Origin: Bacteroidales bacterium
GTDB taxonomy: Bacteria; Bacteroidota; Bacteroidia; Bacteroidales; UBA932
Direction: 5' to 3'
DNA: 32,955 nucleotides
NCBI GenBank assembly: GCA_024401715.1
Contig: JAKSKO010000022.1
Location: 1 to 32,955, forward strand
The stretch's first letter is position 1; the number at the start of each line of letters is the position of its first letter. The notes beneath the pieces are model-generated. The model ran no database searches, had not been told where the DNA came from, and saw only the letters and a program-made list of their open reading frames with translations. Both the position numbers and the translations under genes were made by a program. This document shows positions 31,974-32,955 of the stretch, piece by piece.

Positions 31974-32774
31974 ATGAAAATTGCTGTTATTCTTGGTAAT
32001 GTTTCCCTGGAAACAAATCCCGATTTCATACGTTTGAAAAACGGCCTGGAGAGTGCAGGATACAGTCTTTTTCCGCACACCGCGGAATACGCGCTTCCCG
32101 ACGGCACAGATATGGTGCTGGGTGCGGGAGGTGACGGCACATACCTGAGGGCTGCAAGACTGGCTGCCCGCGCCGGAGTGCCTGTGCTTGGTGTGAATTT
32201 CGGCCGTCTGGGATTCTTGTCCGAGAATACGGTGGATACAACCCTGGAGGCTTTTGCAAAGGGAGACCTGAAAACAAAGGAGAGGGTACTCCTGAGGGCA
32301 AAGGCCGGGGAGGGGGAGTATATAGCCCTGAATGAAGTTGTGGCCCGAAGGACCGGTCCGGCGATGCTTGGCGTGCGGGTTAGCGTGAACGGCAGGGAAC
32401 TTCCGGTATATTGGGGTGACGGCCTCATGGTTGCAACATCGGCGGGAAGTACAGGTTACAACCTCAGTGTGGGAGGCCCGATAGTTCTGCCTTCTTCCAA
32501 GGTTTTCATAATTGCGCCCATAGCTCCGCACAACCTCAATGTCCGTCCCCTTGTTGTCCCCAACGACTGCAGGATAGAAATGGAATTCGTAAGCAGGGAC
32601 GAGAACGTAAGCATAAGTGTGGACAACCAGAATTTCATGCTGGACAGGAAAGAGAAGGTGGAAGTTTCCATGGCACAGTTTTCGCTTAAGCGTTTGTGCC
32701 TTGGCGATTCCAGTTTCATACAGGCCCTTTCAGACAAATTGTTTTGGGGGGAGGACAGGAGAAACGAAAGATAA
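31974..32774 (+). CDS. nadK: NAD kinase
   Basis: A 266-residue ATP-NAD kinase, making NADP from NAD. The catalytic GGDGT motif is at 52-56 ([17 protein letters not shown]), followed by [47 protein letters not shown] and [23 protein letters not shown] 31974 gives the standard N-terminus MKIAVILGN; an in-frame TTG at 31962 is less likely. It is about 20 residues shorter than many homologues because the segment before GGDGT is compact. The start of uppS follows after 14 bp, so the two are probably co-transcribed. Confidence 0.95.
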   Translation: MKIAVILGNVSLETNPDFIRLKNGLESAGYSLFPHTAEYALPDGTDMVLGAGGDGTYLRAARLAARAGVPVLGVNFGRLGFLSENTVDTTLEAFAKGDLKTKERVLLRAKAGEGEYIALNEVVARRTGPAMLGVRVSVNGRELPVYWGDGLMVATSAGSTGYNLSVGGPIVLPSSKVFIIAPIAPHNLNVRPLVVPNDCRIEMEFVSRDENVSISVDNQNFMLDRKEKVEVSMAQFSLKRLCLGDSSFIQALSDKLFWGEDRRNER

Positions 32775-32788
32775 CAAGATATACGTAT

Positions 32789-32955
32789 ATGATCCCAACT
32801 CATGTATCCATAATCATGGACGGTAACGGCCGATGGGCCCAGGAGAGAGGAATGCATCGTGGTGCAGGCCATGTGGCTGGTGTGGAAAGTGTAAGGAAAA
32901 TTTTGAAGGAGTCTGTGAGACAGGGCGTTAAGTATCTGTCGCTGTATGCTTTCAG
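32789..32955 (+). CDS. uppS: Isoprenyl transferase (undecaprenyl diphosphate synthase), 5' part
   Basis: A reading frame from ATG 32789 runs off the right edge after 55 complete codons. It starts [20 protein letters not shown] and continues [20 protein letters not shown], the conserved start of cis-prenyltransferases. D11 in MDGNGRW is the catalytic aspartate. The enzyme makes the C55 lipid carrier for peptidoglycan and other envelope polymers. The N-terminus is short, with the motif nearly at the start, which is normal. Only the first quarter is visible. Confidence 0.9.
   Translation, partial: MIPTHVSIIMDGNGRWAQERGMHRGAGHVAGVESVRKILKESVRQGVKYLSLYAF

Noticed and set aside
1-32955. CRISPR array, tRNA/rRNA, insertion sequence, phage or toxin-antitoxin module
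   Set aside because: No regularly spaced repeats, tRNA-like CCA cloverleaf, transposase motifs or phage-like genes were seen on reading. A dedicated search could still find a degenerate copy.

Overview
The window reads as a chromosomal housekeeping segment of an anaerobic Bacteroidota bacterium, most likely order Bacteroidales. The taxon call rests on four things: the ExbB/4-TM/ExbD/ExbD operon, the Bacteroidetes-type omega-like RNA polymerase subunit, the large 'putative porin' family protein, and repeated exact matches to the Bacteroidetes promoter -7 box TAnnTTTG. The nrdD/nrdG pair points to an anaerobic lifestyle. I see no rRNA, tRNA, CRISPR array, insertion sequence, prophage or attachment site. 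Genus cannot be decided from sequence alone.

Layout. (1) 1-590 is the only sizeable stretch without an intact conventional gene. It holds a cysteine-rich leader-like ORF reading off the left edge, spaced direct repeats in its promoter region, a small frameshifted gene and a strong terminator. (2) 590-2878 (minus) is the energy-transducing exbB operon. (3) 2982-6786 (minus) holds tatD, dprA, queA and a NUDIX hydrolase, with a terminator between queA and dprA. (4) 6826-10474 (plus) holds an SRPBCC-like protein, an RsmF-like rRNA methyltransferase, a TPR protein and an FtsX/LolC-like permease. (5) 10431-15074 (minus) holds pncB-pncA (nicotinate/nicotinamide salvage) followed by a large porin-like outer-membrane protein whose 3' end overlaps the permease gene. 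(6) 15131-22194 (plus) holds an RluA-family pseudouridine synthase, a THUMP-like methyltransferase, ung, coaD, a thioredoxin-like protein, then nrdD-nrdG. (7) mazG (minus) diverges from a tightly packed plus-strand run: GNAT-like protein, prfA, trxB, bamD, rpoZ-like, recN. (8) A minus-strand pdxJ-ompH-LysM/PBP1 group converges on recN. (9) nadK and the start of uppS run off the right edge.

Themes: nucleic-acid care (dprA, ung, recN, mazG, nrdDG), RNA modification and translation (queA, rsmF-like, rluA-like, prfA), cofactor supply (pncAB, coaD, pdxJ, nadK) and envelope function (exb system, porin, bamD, OmpH, LysM protein, uppS). Genes are packed with 1-44 bp overlaps, and divergent gene pairs use interleaved promoters in short spacers.

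The least explained signals are the Cys-rich leader with mutually exclusive hairpins at the left edge, the frameshifted small gene beside it, the divergent symmetric promoter at mazG, the porin tail overlapping the permease, and the unknown 4-TM protein inside the exb operon. Most of the window is ordinary core genome, and I found no clear new multi-gene system.
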